Shown here: positions 7,414-8,063 of the stretch, piece after piece
How the letters are laid out: each line of letters begins with the position of its first letter
How positions within the stretch are numbered: position 1 is the first letter of the stretch
NCBI GenBank assembly: GCA_029779995.1
Contig: JAKOZM010000417.1
Coordinates: forward strand, 1 to 8,063
Direction: 5' to 3'
DNA: 8,063 nucleotides
Source of the DNA: Actinomycetes bacterium
GTDB taxonomy: Bacteria > Actinomycetota > Actinomycetes > S36-B12 > UBA10799
Notes under the pieces: model-generated
What the model saw: only the letters and a program-made list of their open reading frames with translations
What the model was told of the DNA's origin: nothing
The model's database searches: none
Program-made: the position numbers and the translations under genes

Positions 7414-7435
7414 GAACCCGGCAAGGGGCCGGTTC
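7414..7435 (+). terminator. Hairpin shortly after the transposase gene
   Basis: GAACC(C)GGC pairs with GCCGGTTC around an AAGGG loop, with one bulged C. It begins 13 bases after the stop codon. No T-run follows, so if it ends transcription it does so weakly. Confidence 0.3.
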
Positions 7436-7504
7436 ACTATGCCCGAAACACGCCAAACCGGGCTTCAGCACCGAAATCCCACCGATTCCGTGCCACTTCG
7501 CACC

Positions 7505-7532
7505 GTCCGGGAACCCCGCAGCCGTTCCGGAC
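7505..7532. repeat. Bulged 9-bp inverted repeat
   Basis: GTCCG(G)GAAC pairs with GTTCCGGAC over a nine-base loop, with one extra G. A second small hairpin, TGGCG/CGCCA (7536-7553), follows four bases later. The role is unknown. Confidence 0.3.
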
Positions 7533-7618
7533 GCCTGGCGACGGCCGACGCCACCCGGAAATCCGCTCACAAACACCTCAGCGAACCCGGCAGACCGCCG
7601 ATTCGACCCCCAGAAACA

Positions 7619-7645
7619 CGAAAGCCTCCCCGAGGGGAGGTTTCG
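7619..7645 (-). terminator. Terminator-like hairpin downstream of tRNA-Leu
   Basis: CGAAA(G)CCTCCC and GGGAGGTTTCG form an 11-bp stem with one bulged G. On the minus strand the stem is followed by the moderately T-rich CTTTCGTGTTTCTG, which fits an intrinsic terminator for the tRNA transcript. On the plus strand it is followed by TTTCGCAAAT and could also stop transcripts from the transposase gene. Confidence 0.55.
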
Positions 7646-7655
7646 CAAATACGAC

Positions 7656-7679
7656 CGGGGTAGTTTCGCAACTACCCCG
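7656..7679. repeat. Perfect 10-bp hairpin adjoining the tRNA 3' end
   Basis: CGGGGTAGTT (7656-7665) and AACTACCCCG (7670-7679) pair perfectly around TCGC. The stem ends one base from the CCA of tRNA-Leu. It may be a first terminator or processing signal. It shares GTTTCGCAA with the neighbouring hairpin (copies at 7640-7648 and 7663-7671). Confidence 0.5.
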
Positions 7680-7766
7680 TGGTGCGCGAGGGGGGAGTTG
7701 AACCCCCACGCCCTTGCGGGCACACGGACCTGAACCGTGCGCGTCTGCCTATTCCGCCACCCGCGC
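7680..7766 (-). tRNA. tRNA-Leu (anticodon CAG), CCA encoded
   Basis: The minus strand reads as a complete class II tRNA of 87 nt. The acceptor stem GCGCGGG pairs with CTCGCGC (one G-T pair), with discriminator A and encoded CCA. The anticodon arm is CACGG-TTCAGGT-CCGTG with CAG at the centre. A long variable arm (GCCCGCAAGGGC) is typical of leucine tRNAs, and the T arm is GGGGG-TTCAACT-CCCCC. The gene appears intact. Its 3' end faces the accessory region, the usual side for island integration. Confidence 0.95.
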
Positions 7767-7776
7767 GCTCTGTCCA

Positions 7777-7782
7777 AGACTA
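7777..7782 (-). promoter_or_regulatory. -10 box of tRNA-Leu
   Basis: TAGTCT on the minus strand fits TANNNT and lies 10 bases before the mature tRNA 5' end. It falls just downstream of the stop codon of the neighbouring gene. No convincing -35 was seen. Confidence 0.35.
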
Positions 7783-7784
7783 CA

Positions 7785-8063
7785 TCACAGGTTCTCGCCG
7801 ACATTCAGGTGCATGCGTAGGGGTTCCAGTGGCAGAACTTGCGGTTCGGCGGCCAGAACGTCCTGCAGTTCAGCGATCAGCAGCGCGAACGGTGCACTGG
7901 CCCGGTGCTCATCCTGGCCGTTCGGGCCGTTGAACCACTCGAACAGCCAGACGGCGTCTTGCTCCTGGGGATCCAGACACATGACGAGGGCTTCGGTGAG
8001 CGGTTCGGCATCCACCAACTCGTCGGCGTAGCGGTGCAGGCAGTCGAGCAGGGCGGGCCGCTG
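7785..8063 (-). CDS. Antibiotic-biosynthesis-monooxygenase-like domain protein, C-terminal part
   Basis: The last 92 residues of a gene that enters from the right edge; the start is outside the window. The visible part has the ABM (ferredoxin-like, dimeric) pattern: a helix ALLDCLHRYADELVDAEP, a strand ALVMCLDPQEQDAVWLFEWF with the acid and aromatics of the EWF strand, a helix in which small and hydrophobic residues alternate (FALLIAELQDVLA), and a final strand leading to LRMHLNVGENL. Such proteins are small quinol-monooxygenase-like or YgiN-type enzymes, often of unknown substrate. It ends 18 bp before the tRNA gene on the same strand and looks like ordinary chromosome flanking the island. 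The family call is from pattern memory. Confidence 0.6.
   Translation of the reverse strand, partial: QRPALLDCLHRYADELVDAEPLTEALVMCLDPQEQDAVWLFEWFNGPNGQDEHRASAPFALLIAELQDVLAAEPQVLPLEPLRMHLNVGENL

Larger units (their letters stand above)
7402..7679. other. Hairpin-rich non-coding region between transposase and tRNA-Leu
   Basis: No credible gene is present. Five inverted repeats able to form hairpins follow one another: 7414-7435, 7505-7532, 7536-7553, 7619-7645 and 7656-7679. It probably contains the right end of the transposase unit, transcription stops for both directions, and possibly the junction between island and chromosome. Confidence 0.5.

Noticed and set aside
7439..7663. Small plus-strand gene of 74 codons after the transposase
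   Set aside because: It has no ribosome binding site, runs through several hairpins including the tRNA terminator, and its composition is unlike a folded protein.
7619..7679. CRISPR-like repeats
   Set aside because: Only two copies of a 9-bp sequence at one spacing, inside hairpins; no array and no Cas gene.

Overview
The window looks like high-GC actinobacterial DNA. It has GC-rich coding throughout, frequent GTG starts, strong purine-rich ribosome binding sites, a TANNNT-type -10 box placed exactly for a leaderless start, and an insertion-sequence protein of a kind common in actinobacteria. The assignment rests on style and recognised protein types, not on a database match.

Left edge (1 to about 166, minus strand): the 5' end of an insertion sequence, with the start of its transposase OrfA running off the window. 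Its ribosome binding site can be folded into a hairpin. Next to it, the 3' end of a large SNF2-type helicase gene (2828 to about 167, minus strand) appears to be cut by the element, because the helicase frame never reaches a stop codon inside the window.

Middle (about 2829-4561, minus strand): upstream of the helicase lie two unrecognised genes that overlap each other (3529-2936 and 4022-3519). Farther upstream is a small XRE-type DNA-binding regulator (4561-4262). All four genes point the same way and resemble a regulated accessory module, possibly a defence module, with the helicase as motor. The two small proteins match nothing I know.

Right-middle (4562-7401, plus strand): a divergent intergenic region with a perfect 9-bp inverted repeat separates the regulator from a plus-strand gene pair. 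The first gene is a tyrosine-recombinase-like protein that keeps the putative nucleophilic Tyr but has lost the first catalytic Arg and both His positions. The second gene overlaps it (GTGA) and is a 597-aa DDE-type transposase-like protein. This pairing is the most unusual thing in the window.

Right edge (7402-8063): a 278-bp non-coding stretch rich in hairpins leads to the 3' end of an intact tRNA-Leu(CAG) gene on the minus strand with encoded CCA. Beyond it is the 3' part of an antibiotic-biosynthesis-monooxygenase-like gene, probably core chromosome. The layout fits a genomic island abutting the 3' end of a tRNA gene. The accessory genes all lie on the 3' side of the tRNA and the ordinary gene on the 5' side.
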